Assembly (NCBI GenBank): GCA_037176705.1
Contig: CM073889.1
Coordinates: 57,653,596 to 57,717,595, forward strand
From: Molossus alvarezi
Lineage: Eukaryota; Chordata; Mammalia; Chiroptera; Molossidae
DNA: 64,000 nucleotides
Direction: 5' to 3'
The notes beneath the pieces were generated by a model, which had not been told where the DNA came from, did no database searches, and saw nothing but the letters and a program-made list of their open reading frames with translations. Every line of letters starts with the position of its first letter. The stretch's first letter is position 1. Positions 21,766-33,953 of this stretch are shown here, one piece after another. A program made the translations under genes and the position numbers.

Positions 21766-23651
21766 AAGAAATCGATGGCATTCTTATACATCAATGATGA
21801 ACTCACAGAAAGAGAAACTCTAAAAACAATCCCATTTACCATCGTGGCAAAAAAATTAAGATACCTAGGAATAAACTTCACCAAAGAAATAAAGATCGTA
21901 TTCACAGAAAACTACAGGTCATTAAAAAAAGAAATAGAGGGAGATATAAAAAAAGTGGAAGCACATATCTTGTTCACGGATTGAAAGAATTAACATCATT
22001 AAAATGTCCATACTACCCAAAGCAATCTATAGATTCAATGCAATCTCCATCAAAATACCAATGATATACTTCACAGAACTGGAACAAATACTTCAAAAGT
22101 TCATATGGAACCAGAAAAGACCTTGAATAGCCACAGCAATCTTGAAAAAAAAAAAAAAGAACAAAGTTGTAGGAATCACATTACCAGATTTCAGGTTACA
22201 ATACAAAGCCACTGTACTCAAAACAGCTGGGTACTGGCATAAGAACAGGCATATAGACCAGTGGAACAGAACAGAGAACCCAGAAATGGACCCAAGGCAA
22301 TATGCTCAATTAATATTTGACAAAGGTGTCAAGAGAATACAGTGGAGTAAAGACAGCCTCTTTAATAAATAGTGTTGGAAAAATTGCACAGCTACATGCA
22401 AAAAAAAAAAAAAAATGAAACTAGACCATCAACTTACACCATACACAAAAATAAACTCAAAATGGATAAAAGACTTAAATGTGACTCATGAATCCATAAA
22501 AATCCTCAAAAAAAATGTAGGCAACATAATTTTGGACATCTTACGCAGCAGAATTTTCACTGAAACATCACCTAAGGCAACAGAAACAAAGGAGAAAATG
22601 AACACATGGGACTACATCAAACTCAAAAGCTTCTGTACAGCAAAAGATACAATCATCAAAATGGAAAGGCAACCCACTGTATGGGAGAGCATAATTGCCA
22701 ATGATATATCAGATAAGGGGTTAATTTCTAATATATAAAGAGTGCTCATACAACTCAACGAAAGGAAGACAAAGAACCCAATTAAAAAATGGGCAGAGGA
22801 ACTAGACACCTCTCCAAACAGGACATACAAATCTCCAAAAGACATATGAAGAAATGCTCAACATCACTAATCATCAGAGAGATGCAAATTAAAACAACAA
22901 TGAGGTATCACCTCACATCTGTCAGAATGTCTGCCATCAACAAATCATCAAACAACAAGTGTTGATGAGGGTGTGGAGAAAAGGGGACTCTAATACACTG
23001 CTGGTGGGAATGCAGACTGGTTCAGTCACTATGGAAAACACTATGGTGTTATCTCAAAAAATTAAAAATTGAACTTTCATTTGACCCAGTGATCCCGCTT
23101 CTAGGAATATACCCTAAGAAGCCTGAAACAGCAATCAGAAAGAATATATGTACCCCTATGTTCATAGCAGCACTGTTTTCAATAGCTAAGATCTGGAAAC
23201 AGCCCAAATGTCCATCAGTAGACGAATGTATATAAAAGCTGTGGTACATATACACAGTGAAGTACTATGCAGCTGTAAGAAAGAAAGATCTCTTATCCTT
23301 TGAGACAACATGGAGGGACCTGGAAAGTATTATCCTAAGCTAAACAAGCCAAACAGAGTAAGACAAGTATCGTGTGATCTCACTTATTTGTGGAATATAA
23401 AGAACATAACAGTCTGAGGAATGGAGTAGTCCCAGAGACGTGGAAGTGGGGTACAGACTGAAAATCCCCAGAAGAGGGGGTGGTGCGGGAGAGATGAACC
23501 ACAGAACTTATATGCATGTGTACATGAACAATGGATATGGACTACAAAGCTGGGGACAGGGCAGTGAGGGGACGAGGGGGGTGGGGAATCAGTGGAGGAA
23601 AAACATCTGTAACAAAAATAAATTAATTAAAAATAAAAAAAGATTAAAAAA

Positions 23652-25115
23652 AAAAAGTTAAGATGTCAGTGGGTGAGACATAATTGCCAAGCCACTCCAA
23701 ATAAACAGGCCTGTTGGACCTATCAAACCCACCTGGGGATGTCTGATGGAGAGGGAGTCCAAGCTCAGGCATGCGGTGAGAAAATCTCAGGAGTAACAAG
23801 GAAACTGACACAGATGAGTCAGACAGGTTCATCCCGCTCTCTCCCAATGCTTAAATTCAATGGGTCCTATGACTTACAGTGTTATCTGTATCAAATTCTA
23901 GATTCAACACATCACCTCCTCAACTTGATCAACCCTGAGCTAGCCAAGAGTTGCTGGCTTTGTTTATCCCTGAACCCCCTACAGCATATAGCAACTCTGG
24001 TAGCCCTAGTTAATATGACCCAATCCAACAACATATTGGGCCTTACCATAAATGGACCCATTGCAACCAATGTAGAGTTGTGACAACCCGCTCCCATGTG
24101 CTTCAAAAGCTGTCAAGAAACAGAGCTGTTAGGCCACATGACTGACAACCAATGCCATAAAACAATTAACAGTCCAGGGTCAGGCAACAATTCCTTAGAC
24201 CAACTTTGGTGTCACTCTTCCCCCGAGATTTTCTTTGTATGCGGAACAAATGCCTACCAGCTAACTGGACAGGAACTTGTACTCTAGCATTTCTAACTCT
24301 CCATATGAAGATTATTCCCAACAATCAATCTCTTATATTACCCCTGACAGCACACACCCAGTCAAAAATGGCCATCCACATAATACCCTTTATTAATTGG
24401 GCTAGGAATCACCACTAGAGTAGGGACTGGCAATGGAGGGATAGCCTCATCAGTCTCTTATTACCAAAAATTATCAAAGGACCTTGCAGATTACATAGAA
24501 CAGGTTGCACAATCCTTAGTAGCCTTACAGGATCAAGTAGACTCCTTAGCAGCAGTAGTATTACAAAATAAAAGGGGGTTATACCCATTGACTGCTGAAA
24601 AGGGAGAAATATGCCTCTTCTTAAACAAGGAATGTTGCTTTTATGTTAATCAATCAGGAATAGTTACAGACATGGCCTAGTAGTTAAAGGAACAAATTAC
24701 AAAAAAATAGAGAGTAATTATTGGAATCTTGGAGTTCCTGGAATAATTATGGAACTGGGCATCTTGAGTACTCCCTTTAGCTGGTCCTCTTTTACCTCTT
24801 TTTATATCACTCCTATTTGGCCCTTGTATTCTCAACATGCTAACCTGTTTCATTTCCTCTTGCTTAGAAACAATAAAGCTCCAAGTGATGCTTCAAAATA
24901 GGACCCCCCAACTACCATTACTCTCCTCTGGATGGTGAAGAACTCTAGTTGCTATATCTCCTCCCCTTCAACACCCTTTTTTCATCAGGAAGCAGTCAGA
25001 GAGATCATCGCCTCTCTTCTTAATGAAGCACTAAGAGAACTCCCGGTCCAAGCCCATGTTTACAAATACCATATAATATAATGTTCCCTAAGTCTTCTAG
25101 GAGCAGCTTGAGAAT
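23652..25115 (+). pseudogene. env: ERV-A copy 2 env remnant
   Basis: 23673-24083 contains surface-subunit sequence with a CWLC (CXXC) motif at about 23948-23961, typical of gammaretroviral envelopes. Downstream, around 24440-24660, broken frames show a fusion-peptide-like Gly/Ala-rich start, a heptad region and the CX6CC motif (about 24610-24640) of the transmembrane subunit. A hydrophobic anchor follows near 24740-24880. Stops and frameshifts throughout. It would mediate entry in a live virus; here it is non-functional. Confidence 0.85.
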
Positions 25116-25128
25116 CAAGAGGGGGGGA
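25116..25128 (+). promoter_or_regulatory. ERV-A copy 2 polypurine tract
   Basis: AATCAAGAGGGGGGGA lies directly before the 3' LTR and is the plus-strand priming site. Confidence 0.85.
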
Positions 25129-25432
25129 TGAGAAGGCAAGCTGGGTGCAGATAACCCCCTTAGCTCACAGTACAGAGACCCTGCCCCTGGCTTCTATAAT
25201 CCTACTTGCCCCTTACATCAGCCAACACCTAAACTACAGTGGAACTAGAAAGTTCCCAAATACTTGGAAGCTTATCATGTATAAAAAGTGGCTGGATCCC
25301 GAGCAAGAGGTTCAGCCTTTGGAGGTGACTCTACTGTGCCAGCACTGGTGTGTATTAAACAGTCATTTTCTAATCCTCCAAATGCATGCAGTCTGTCTTA
25401 TGCAGTCCACTAACCAAATTTCTGCCACAACA
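25129..25432 (+). mobile_element. ERV-A copy 2 3' LTR
   Basis: A 304-bp LTR, TGAGAAGG...CCACAACA, pairing with 12950-13248. It shares the TGTATAAAAA and ATTAAACAGTCATTTTC blocks. Confidence 0.9.
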
Positions 25433-25822
25433 GTTGCACCTCCTCTTGAAGCCCCAACCTCTTGGCCAGATAACCCTTTTGCCTCCTCCGACTTCTAATT
25501 CAAATATCCTTTCCAAGAAAGCCTGTTGTTCCTGTGATAGTCCAGAGCTCCCTGAGATGCTCTTTGGCCACCTGTACAGATTGAATTATCCAGAAATGAC
25601 CAACTGCAACAATGCTATATTCAGTGCTTTTCGGCAGCATGGCCTCCCAGTCCTGCCATTCTGCTGCTTGGATTCCATTGGAATGGTGGCTCACTTGTAC
25701 CTAGCAGAATGTGCTGGAAGAGGTGCTGTGTGGCTGCTGAGGTAGATTAAATAGCCATGCTGCCTACTCCTTCTTCCCTGGAGCACTTGCCCTGAGGCTC
25801 CACAGAATTCCCATAAGCTGAT
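25433..25822. other. Unique intergenic DNA
   Basis: No gene or repeat recognised. Open frames here (for example 25386-25745) start inside the LTR and have no domain. Confidence 0.45.
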
Positions 25823-27900
25823 TCAAAACTGCCCGAAATCAAGCTGAGTGGAAGTCCTACGACTACGGAATTAAAGCAGCAGCCACACCAAGACTGGTAG
25901 GAGGGGCGGAAGCAGAGCGGCTGGTCCCACACCCATGTATGGTGGATAAAAATCAGGAGGACACCTCAGCTGGGAAGGTCTTCCCTGAGGAGTGAGGGGT
26001 TCCTGTTTCACGCCAGGCACCCCGCTCAGGGTTCCAGTGCCAAGAAGAGAAGTCCCCATAACTTTTGGCTGAAAAAAAAACAGCAGGAACTGAGGCTCAG
26101 GGTGGTTGAGGGAGCTGGAGCCCCAGGCAGCTCTTCTTAAAGGGCCCATGCATGGACTTATCAGACTCACTGCCTCTAAGCTTGGAGGGGAGGCAGCTCA
26201 AGGGGCACCAGAGACATATAGGGAACAACTGAGCTGCTTAGCATTGGAGCGATGGCTGGAGAGGGGGCTTTCTCCAGGACAGACGTGCTGTCAGAGGGCG
26301 TTTATCCTTTGTGAGCCCTTCCCTGGGGCGGCAGACAGCCGCCATATCTGGGACTCCAGCAAACTGTCTCACACTGGTTGCCCCACCCTGGTGATTTCCT
26401 GAGGCCCACCCCACCCAAGTTTCAGGCCCACCCAAGCTGTTGCCACTTGCTTAACCATAGGATTGGCCTGTCTTGGATACTGCTTCAGGTTTTCCTAAAT
26501 TCTTTCAAACAAGCAGCATCTGGTCTCAGCTAGCCCCATACCTCTCGTTAAGTAATACCTAGAAACAAACACAGGGAGGCAGCCAAAATGAAGAGACAAA
26601 GAAACAGGTCCCAAATGAAAGAACAGAACAAAACCCCAGAAAAAGAACTAAGCGAAATGGATATAAGCAACCTAACAGATGCTGAGTTCAAAATACTGCT
26701 TATAAACTTAGTGAGAACCTCAGGAAACTTAAGGAGGGCCTCAAGAATATAAAAAAAGGACCAGGCAGAAATGAATGATGCACAGTCAGAAATGAAGGAG
26801 GCACTAACTGAAATAAAGTATAATTTACACAGATTTAATAGCAGAGTAGGTAAAGCCAAGAAGCAAAAAATCGATTTGGAATGTAAGAAAGCAAAAAACA
26901 CCCAATCAGAACAGAAAAAAGAAAAAGGAATCCAAAAAAAATGAGGATAGTGTAAGGAGCCTCTGGGACAACTTTGAGAATGCCAACATTCTCATCTTCA
27001 GGGTGCCAGAAGGAGAAGAGAGAGAACAAGAAATCGGAAAAACTATTTGAAATAATAATGACAGAAAACTTCCCTAACTTAGTGAAGGGAACAGACATAC
27101 AAGTCTAGGAAGCACAGACAGTCCCAAACAAGATGAATCCCAAGAGGTCCACACCAAGACACATCATCATCACCAAAGTGCAAAAGGTTCAAGACAAAGA
27201 GAGAATCTTAAACGCAGCAAGAGAAATGCAGCTAGTTACTTACAAGGGAGTTCCCATAAGACTGTCAGCTGATTTCTCAAAAGAAACTTTGCAGGCCAGA
27301 GGGAGTGGCAATAACTATTTAGAGTGATGAAAAGCAAGAACCTACAACCAACATTACTCTATCCTGCAAAGCTGTCATTTAGAATCGATGGCCATATAAA
27401 GAGTTTCCCAGACAAGAAAAAGTTAAAGGAGTTCATCACCACCAAACCATTATTATATGAAATGATGAAGGGTCTTTTTGAAGAAAAAGATAAAATATAT
27501 GAACGAACAAAATGCCAATGGATTCATATCTATTGACAGTGGAATCTACAAACAAAATGAACAGGCAGAACAGAAACATTCTCATAGATACAGAGAACAT
27601 TTTGTTGGTTGCCAGATGGGAGGGGGGTTGGGGGAATGGGTGAAAAAGGTGAAGGGATTAAGAAGTACAAATTGGTTGCTACACTGACAAACCTCAAAGG
27701 GAAGGAGTTAGGGGGGTGGGAAGAAATAAACCAAAGAACTTATTTGCACAACCAATGGACACAGACATCAGTGTGGGAAAAAGTGAGAAGGAGGTGGGAG
27801 TGGAGAGGAGGAGTTCAATGGGAGAAAAATGAAGAACATCTGTAACACATTCAACAATAAAGATTAAAAAGTTAAAATAAATAAATTAATTTAAAAAAAA
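25823..27900 (+). mobile_element. HAL1 copy 2, slightly 5'-truncated
   Basis: It begins within the HAL1 5' UTR (about 90 bases into the element), carries ORF1 from 26589 to 27536, then the ORF2-less 3' UTR and an A-rich tail. ORF1 is broken by several small deletions (for example near 26705 and 27110) and a frameshift at 27310. An imperfect flanking pair (GAATTCCCATA / GAAGTTCCATTA) may be its target duplication. Confidence 0.88.
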
Positions 27901-29259
27901 AAGAAGTTCCATTACCTGAGGCCACCATGCTGTGAGGAAGCCCAAGTTGCCCAGAGGCCACACTCCAGTCACTACCCTCCCAGCTCTGGCACCAGATGTG
28001 TGAGTAAATGAGTCCTGACCTTAATCCAGCCTCTCTAGCCTCCCGGTCTCCCAAACTAGGAGCACAAACCAGCCTTTTTTTTTTGTACCCTTTCCAAATC
28101 TTAATTCATAGAATCTGTGAATATAATAAAATGGTTGAAGTTGTGCAGCAATGGAACCCAGACTGGCCAGTCCTCCCAGCTGAACAGTGAGCCCATAGAA
28201 GGCAGATCTTTCCTTTAAGCAGGGGAAGTAAGAGGGGTACATGAGAAACAACATTCTTTTATTCAAGGAAGTAATTTTTTGGGTCCTTTGATTCAACAGA
28301 GGTCAATCTGTGGCCCCTTCTGGAGGATGGGCATCTGACTTGAATGTGGGACCATTATCCACTATAACTAGCTCCTTTTGGATACTGAAGCAGGGGAGGG
28401 CAAGTCTTTGACTTAGCTGAGGGGACTACCATGGTAGGGATGAAGGGCCCACAGCATGGTAGAGTCAAGGAACAAATTGGGAATGACCAGCTGGAAGCCA
28501 ATTTTATGAGTTTTATTTCTCAGTAGCAACCCCCTAATACACTCTAAGTGTAGTCCCAGCCACCAGTGTCAGTGTCACCTGAGGGTGTTAGACCTGCACC
28601 ATCAGCCTACTAGAACATAAACTCAACTCACCTCCAGGTGGCTCTGCTGCACCATCTTCCTATCCATCTGTCTATCCACCATCTATTTGTTCAATAACCA
28701 GGACAGCTGAGTGGCTGTGGCTTGAGGAATTGTTCAGGGTCTACACTAAAAGGGAGGCAAATGCAGTCTGCAGAGATAATGAGATGGCTGGCTATACAGG
28801 CCAGCACAGCAGCACACAACAAAGCTGGGTCAAGCTCCTGGGGACAGGGTAAAGATCAGCCTCTGGCTGAGGTCTGGGAGGCATTTGCCCCAGGGCCCAT
28901 CCGCAGGTGGGTAAGAAATGGAGAGCTTTAATTGTTTCTAGAAATTTCCCTGTTTGGAGGGTGTGGACTTTTGAAGGAAGAAACTAACATTTACTCACAA
29001 CTTTTGAGCTCATTATCTTTATGTCACTTTATGAATGGGTATCATTTGAATTGATTCTTTTTGCATTCTCACTTAATTTACTATCTTTCATCTTCCTGGT
29101 TTTATTTACTTTGAAAGTGACTGGGTTGTTTTCATCCTATTTGAAGAGGAGGGAAATGTTAAAGTTTCATTTTTTCATTGTATTTTCTCTTCAGTTTTTA
29201 TTTTCACTCATAACTTCTTAGCCTTTAATTCTCAATTTCAATCAAAAATTTTATCTACT
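27901..29259. other. Unique intergenic DNA
   Basis: No gene, RNA or clear repeat recognised. Short open frames only. Confidence 0.45.
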
Positions 29260-29273
29260 TTATCTGCATTCTT

Positions 29274-29550
29274 TTTTTTTTTAAAATATCTTCTCTATTT
29301 ATTTATTTATTTATTTTTATTTTTTTATCCTCACCCGAGGACATTTTTCCATTTTTTGTTCAGGTAGAGTGGGAGGGAGAGAGAGGAACAGAGAGAGAGA
29401 GAGAGAGAAACATCGATGTGAAAGGAACACATCGAGTGGCTGCCACCCGCACAACCGACCAGGGCCGGGGACAAACTGCAACCGAGGTACGTGCCCTTAG
29501 CGGGAACCGAACCCAGGTCGCTCTAACCGCTGAACCAAACCGGCTAGGGC
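29274..29550 (-). repeat. VES SINE (tRNA-derived), with 14-bp target duplication
   Basis: On the minus strand it starts GCCCTAGCCGGTTTGG with a tRNA-like A box and B box (GGTTCGGTTCCCGC). It ends in a pyrimidine-rich tract and A tail (T-rich on the plus strand at 29274-29330). TTATCTGCATTCTT flanks it at 29260-29273 and 29551-29564. VES SINEs are a bat family, and this copy is well preserved. Confidence 0.9.
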
Positions 29551-29564
29551 TTATCTGCATTCTT

Positions 29565-31347
29565 AATCTTTGCTCCTTTTCCTTCTAGCCTGCTGCTTGG
29601 CATGCCATTTGTTTTTTTTCTTTTATCTCTTTACCTTAAATCTCATTTTCATATCTTTTATTTTATTATGTTTTTGCATTCTAAAGTTCTCATCTTTGTT
29701 AGGCTCTTTTTTTAATCTCTTGTTTTAAAATCTTATGTCATATAAAAATATTCATTCTTTTAGTGTTATGCTTAATTCTTTATTTTAATATTCACTAGCC
29801 TCCCTTTGTGATTATACTTAATTTGCATCCTCCCTTTTTCTCACATGCTATTTTGCATCACACTGCCTTTTAACAATGGCAAGCAGAAAGTGCAGACTAT
29901 AGGATTGGTGGCTATGGGAGGAGCTCACACATGTGTGGGAAGGGCCTCTTTCACCTCAGCTAGCAATAGCTGCTGGATCCTCTCTGAGATCCCAGGTTCT
30001 GCTCCCAAGGTCCATGAACCCTCTCTCTAGGAAGAGGTCCCCATAGTTAAGAGGCCTCTAAGTGCTTATGGGAACAGCTGTCCTCAAGCCCACACTTGTC
30101 ACCCCATCATTCAGACATGGCCATAAGAGCAGGGAAGCAGGTGTGCCTAGCTTCGAATAACCTTGTGAAAATGAACCTGACCTACAGGGGTCCCTGGCCC
30201 AGTCTGTGCCCCTACCCTGACCTCCTGGTGGATCTTCTTTCAAAAGGTCAGAGCATGATTTTGTCAAAATTAAGCATCCCAGCTTTAATTTTCAAGGTAT
30301 TTGGGACAATAAAATAGAAAAGGGGAAAGACCTAAATCCCATCACTAAATACATACTTCCAAAGGAGGAGGATGCAGACACTTAAATGAAGCCAGCCCTT
30401 CTGTTCTAATGCAGGAAAATATCCAAGATATATTGTTAAAGCAAGTTGCACAATGACATTTGTTAGGTGTGACCCATTATGAAAATAAAAATTGTGTGTG
30501 TGGGTGGGAGAGTGGGGGTTACATAGAAAAAAGACAAAAAAGTTACACCAAATCATAAACACTGGTTATCTATAAAAATGTAGAGTGCGGGGCAATTCCA
30601 TGTTTGACTATACACACACACACACACATATATATAGTTTTTTATTGTTTGAATAGTCTACATGAGCATTTATTATTTTATAATTAAAATCTGAAGTAGC
30701 ATGTCAAAGAAAATGGCTAGAATCAAGGTCATCCAAACAGTTTTCAATGAATCCTTGTCTGGAAGCCCAGAAATTGTCAAGGCCTGTCATGGGAAACCCC
30801 AGCTAACCTGGAGCAGGACCCCCAAGGGAAAATGGAGGACCCACCACCTCTTGAATTGATCAGAATTTTTAAGTAGAAGTGACTGAAAATCCAATCCACT
30901 CTGGATTAAACAACAACATAAAACATCCTGACAGACTGATGTGAGTAAAACCCCTTCAGAAAAGGCAAGAAGAAACATGGTCAATGAGGTCCTTCCCTAT
31001 CCCTTTCTAGATGCTCTGAGAACCCAACAGTCAAACCCTGTGCCCTAGTCCAGCTCCAGAGATGGTTTTGCATTCACTCATAGGCCAGTACTGGCAAAGA
31101 GGCTCAGATGACCAGGATAGACTTCCACCACCTTTCACTCTGCCCTTGAACTAGGCCTATTTCCACCCAAATGACACAGGTTTTTCTGTTGGCAAGGAAA
31201 GAAGGAAATAGCTGGTGGGTAGACTGTCACCAGTGACTGCATCAACTAAATACAACTCTTTGCATATTACAAAACACTTCACAATTTAAAAAGCTTTCTG
31301 TGGTTTGGCAATAAAAACACTGCCCCTAGAAAGCATTTGGTAAATTT
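29565..31347. other. Intergenic DNA with (CA)n(TA)n microsatellite
   Basis: No gene seen. A CA/TA microsatellite lies at about 30611-30637. The 30380-30690 part has a faint likeness to old L1 3' ends but is too diverged to assign. Confidence 0.4.
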
Positions 31348-31365
31348 AAAAAACAAGTTCATTTA

Positions 31366-33563
31366 GACTTCCGGTCAAGATGGTGGCGTAGGTAAACGCG
31401 GTATCGCGTCCTCCCACAACCACATCAAAGTTACAACTAAACTAAAGAACAACCATCATTCAAAACCGCCTGAAATCAAGCTGAATGGAAGTCGTACAAC
31501 TACGGAACTAAGGGGGAAAAAAAAAGCAGCTACATCCAGACAGGTAGGACGGGCGGCGGCGCGAGGGGGGGCGGCAGCGGCGCAGCGGCGAGACGGGCTG
31601 GTCCCACACCCAAGCGTGGTGGATAAAATTCAGGAGGCTCCCGCGGCTGGGAAGGTCCTTCCTGAGGACTGAGGGGTCCCCGTCCCACACCAGGTGCCCC
31701 GTTCAGGGTTCCAGTGCCAGGAAGAGAAGTCCCCATAACTTCTGGCTGGAAAAACCAGCGGAATCTGAGGCTCAGGGAAGCTGAAGCGGCTGGAGCCCCA
31801 GGCAGCTCCCTAAAGGGCCCGCGCACGGACTTATCGGACTCTCTCCCTCTAAGCTCGGAGGGGAGGCAGCTCGAGGGGCACCAGAGACATACAGGGAAGA
31901 ACTGAGCTGTTTGGCACTGGAGCGAGGGCTGGAGAGGGGCCTTCCTCGGGGACAAACGTGCTGTCAGAGGCCTTTGTTCCTTTGGTGAGCCCTTCCCGGG
32001 GGCGGCAGACAGAAGCCATATCTGGGACTCCAGCAACCTGGCTCACACTGGTAGCCCCGCCCTGCTGACTCCCTGAGGCCCCGCCCCGCCCCGCCCCACA
32101 CAACTTTCAAGCTGTTGTCACTTGCTTAACCATAGGATTGGCCGGTCTTGGATCCTGCTTCAGGTTTTTCCTAAATTCTTTCAAACGAGCAGCACCAGGT
32201 CTCAGCGAGCCCCATACCGCTCATTAAGTAATACACAGAAACAAACACAGGGAGGCAGCCAAAATGAGGATACAAAGAAACAGGTCCCAAATGAAAGAAC
32301 AGAACAAAACCCCAATAAAAGAACTAAGCGAAAGGGAGATAAGCAACCTAACAGATACTGAGTTCAAAATACTGCTTATAAGGATGCTCAATGAACTTGG
32401 TGAGAACCTCAGTGAACTTAGGGAGGGCATCAAGAGCATAAAAAGTACCAGTTAGAAATCATGGATACACAGTTAGAATTAAAGGAGGCATTAACTGAAA
32501 TAAAGAATAATTTACACAGCTTCAATAATAGAGTATGTAGATCCAAGGAGCAAACCATCGATTTGGAATATAAGGAAGCAAAAAATCCCCAATCAGAAGA
32601 GCAAAAAGAAAAAAGAATCCAAAAAAATGAGGATAGAGTAAGGAGCCTCTGGGATAACTTCAAGCGTGCCAACATTCGCATCTTGGGGGTGCCCGAAGGA
32701 GAAGAGAGAGAACAAGAAATCGAAAACCTGTTTGAAACAATAATGTCAGAAAACTTTCCTAACTTGGTGAAGGAAACAGACATACAAGTCCAGGAAGCAC
32801 AGAGAGTCCCAAACAAGATGAACCCCAAGAGGCCCACACCAAGACACATCATCATCAAAATGCAAAAGGTTCAAGACAAAGAGAGAATATTAAAAGCAGC
32901 AAGAGAAAGGCAGATAGTTACCTACAAGGGAGTACCCATTAGGCTGTCAGCTGATTTCTCAAAAGAAACTTTGCAGGCCAGAAGGGAGTGGCAAGAAATA
33001 TTTAGAGTGATGAAAACCAAGAACCTACAACCAAAATTACTCTATCCTGCAAAGCTGTCATTTAGAATCGATGGACATACAAAAACTTTCCCAGACAAGA
33101 AAAAGTTAAAGGAGTTCATCACCACCAAACCATTATTATATGAAATGATGAAGGGTCTTTTTGAAGAAAAAGATAAAATGTATGAACAAACAAAATGGCA
33201 ATGAATGCATATCTATCAACAATGGAATCTACAAACAAAATGAACAGGAAGAACAGAAACATTCTCATAGATACAGAGAACATTTTGGTGGTTGCCAGTT
33301 GGGAAGGGGATTGGGGGAATGGGTGAAAAAGGTGAAGGGATTAAGAAGCACAAATTCATTGCTAGACTGACAAACCTCAAAGGGAAAGGGGTTGGGAGGG
33401 TGGGAAGAAATAAACCAAAGAACTTATATACATAACCAATGGACACAGACAATAATGTGGGAAAAGGTGGGAGGGGGGCGGGAGGGGAGAGGAGGGGGTC
33501 AATGGGGGAAAAATGTGGAACATCTGTAATACATTTTACATCCAACAATAAAGATTTGGAAAA
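31366..33563 (+). mobile_element. HAL1 copy 3, full-length and youngest-looking
   Basis: A full 2.2-kb element from GACTTCCGGTCAAGATGGTG to an A tail. It has a GC-rich 5' UTR of 0.9 kb, ORF1 at 32264-33204 with a single frameshift, and an ORF2-less 3' UTR. The target duplication AAAAAACAAGTTCATTTA (31348-31365 and 33564-33581) is exact. The GGCGGC/CGGCGC-rich part at 31550-31600 suggests an active CpG-type promoter origin. Confidence 0.93.
32264..33204 (+). pseudogene. L1 ORF1-type protein of HAL1 copy 3 (one frameshift)
   Basis: The first part, 32264-32455, gives the basic N-terminus and start of the coiled coil. A two-base loss near 32445 causes an early stop. From 32461 to 33204 a continuous 247-residue frame covers the rest of the coiled coil, the RRM ('QRVPNKMNPKRPTPRHIIIKMQKVQDKERILKAARE') and the C-terminal domain ('SADFSKETLQARREWQEIF', 'YPAKLSFRIDG'). 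It is the best preserved ORF1 in the window. ORF1p is an RNA-binding trimer packaging L1 RNA. Confidence 0.92.
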
Positions 33564-33700
33564 AAAAAACAAGTTCATTTATTCTCTCAATCAGTTCTCA
33601 CAGTCATGTCCAGGGAAGGCATCCTTAAGGCTCAGAGAGCCTACCACAACCACAGCTCTTTTCTGGACAAAACAGCCACTTTCCTTCTTAATTCCTAATT

Positions 33701-33939
33701 ATTTCTTTTTATAAACTGGGTTATTATTATTTTTTTCTTTATCTATGTTAAAGGAGGGGAAGGGAGAGGAAGAGAGAGAGAGAGAAACACCAATAAGAAA
33801 GAATATCATTTGGCTGCCTACTGCATACCCCTCACTGGGGATCGGGCTCATATCCTGGGCATGTGCTCTGACTGGGAATTGAATCAGCAACGTCTTGGTG
33901 TATGGGTCAGTGGTCAACCACTGAGCCACACCAGCCGAT
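33701..33939 (-). repeat. VES-like SINE, diverged, 14-bp target duplication
   Basis: The tRNA-like head is at the right end (minus: GATCGGCTGGTGTGGCTCAG). A GA-rich tract lies at 33771-33786 and a T-rich tail equivalent at the left. CTTAATTCCTAATT flanks it at 33687-33700 and 33940-33953. This is a different subfamily from the copy at 29274. Confidence 0.85.
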
Positions 33940-33953
33940 CTTAATTCCTAATT

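Larger units (their letters stand above)
19472..23651 (+). mobile_element. 5'-truncated L1 inserted in ERV-A copy 2 env
   Basis: L1 ORF2 begins in the reverse-transcriptase domain ('TDDMILY' just after 19545), is interrupted by a HAL1 (19665-21765), and resumes with 'AFLYINDELTERETL'. It continues through 22142-22372 and 22415-22738 to the ORF2 end near 23240. A G-rich 3' UTR and an A-rich tail end at about 23651. Many stops are present. The ERV env sequence resumes at about 23652. A candidate target duplication is GTTAA..TTAAGACATCA / GTTAAGATGTCA, imperfect. Confidence 0.88.
12950..25432 (+). mobile_element. ERV-A copy 2: provirus with both LTRs, split by an L1
   Basis: 5' LTR (12950-13248), tRNA-Gly-type primer site, leader, gag, protease, RT, RNase H, integrase, env, polypurine tract and 3' LTR (25129-25432), all on the plus strand. 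About 4.2 kb of L1 with a nested HAL1 (19472-23651) interrupts the env region, leaving a provirus of about 8.3 kb. By eye the LTRs differ at about 13% of positions, and every frame is broken, so it is old. Flanking tetranucleotides (TCTG before, GTTG after) do not match, so the target duplication is mutated or the ends were recombined. Confidence 0.93.

Noticed and set aside
29274..29550. tRNA gene
   Set aside because: The A/B-box-like head belongs to a VES SINE with body, tail and target duplication. No cloverleaf with intact acceptor stem was recognised. The same applies to the other SINE heads.
31530..32036. 168-codon minus-strand frame in a GC-rich block
   Set aside because: It lies in the HAL1 5' UTR, where the low stop frequency is due to GC content. 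No domain, and the equivalent frame is broken in other copies.
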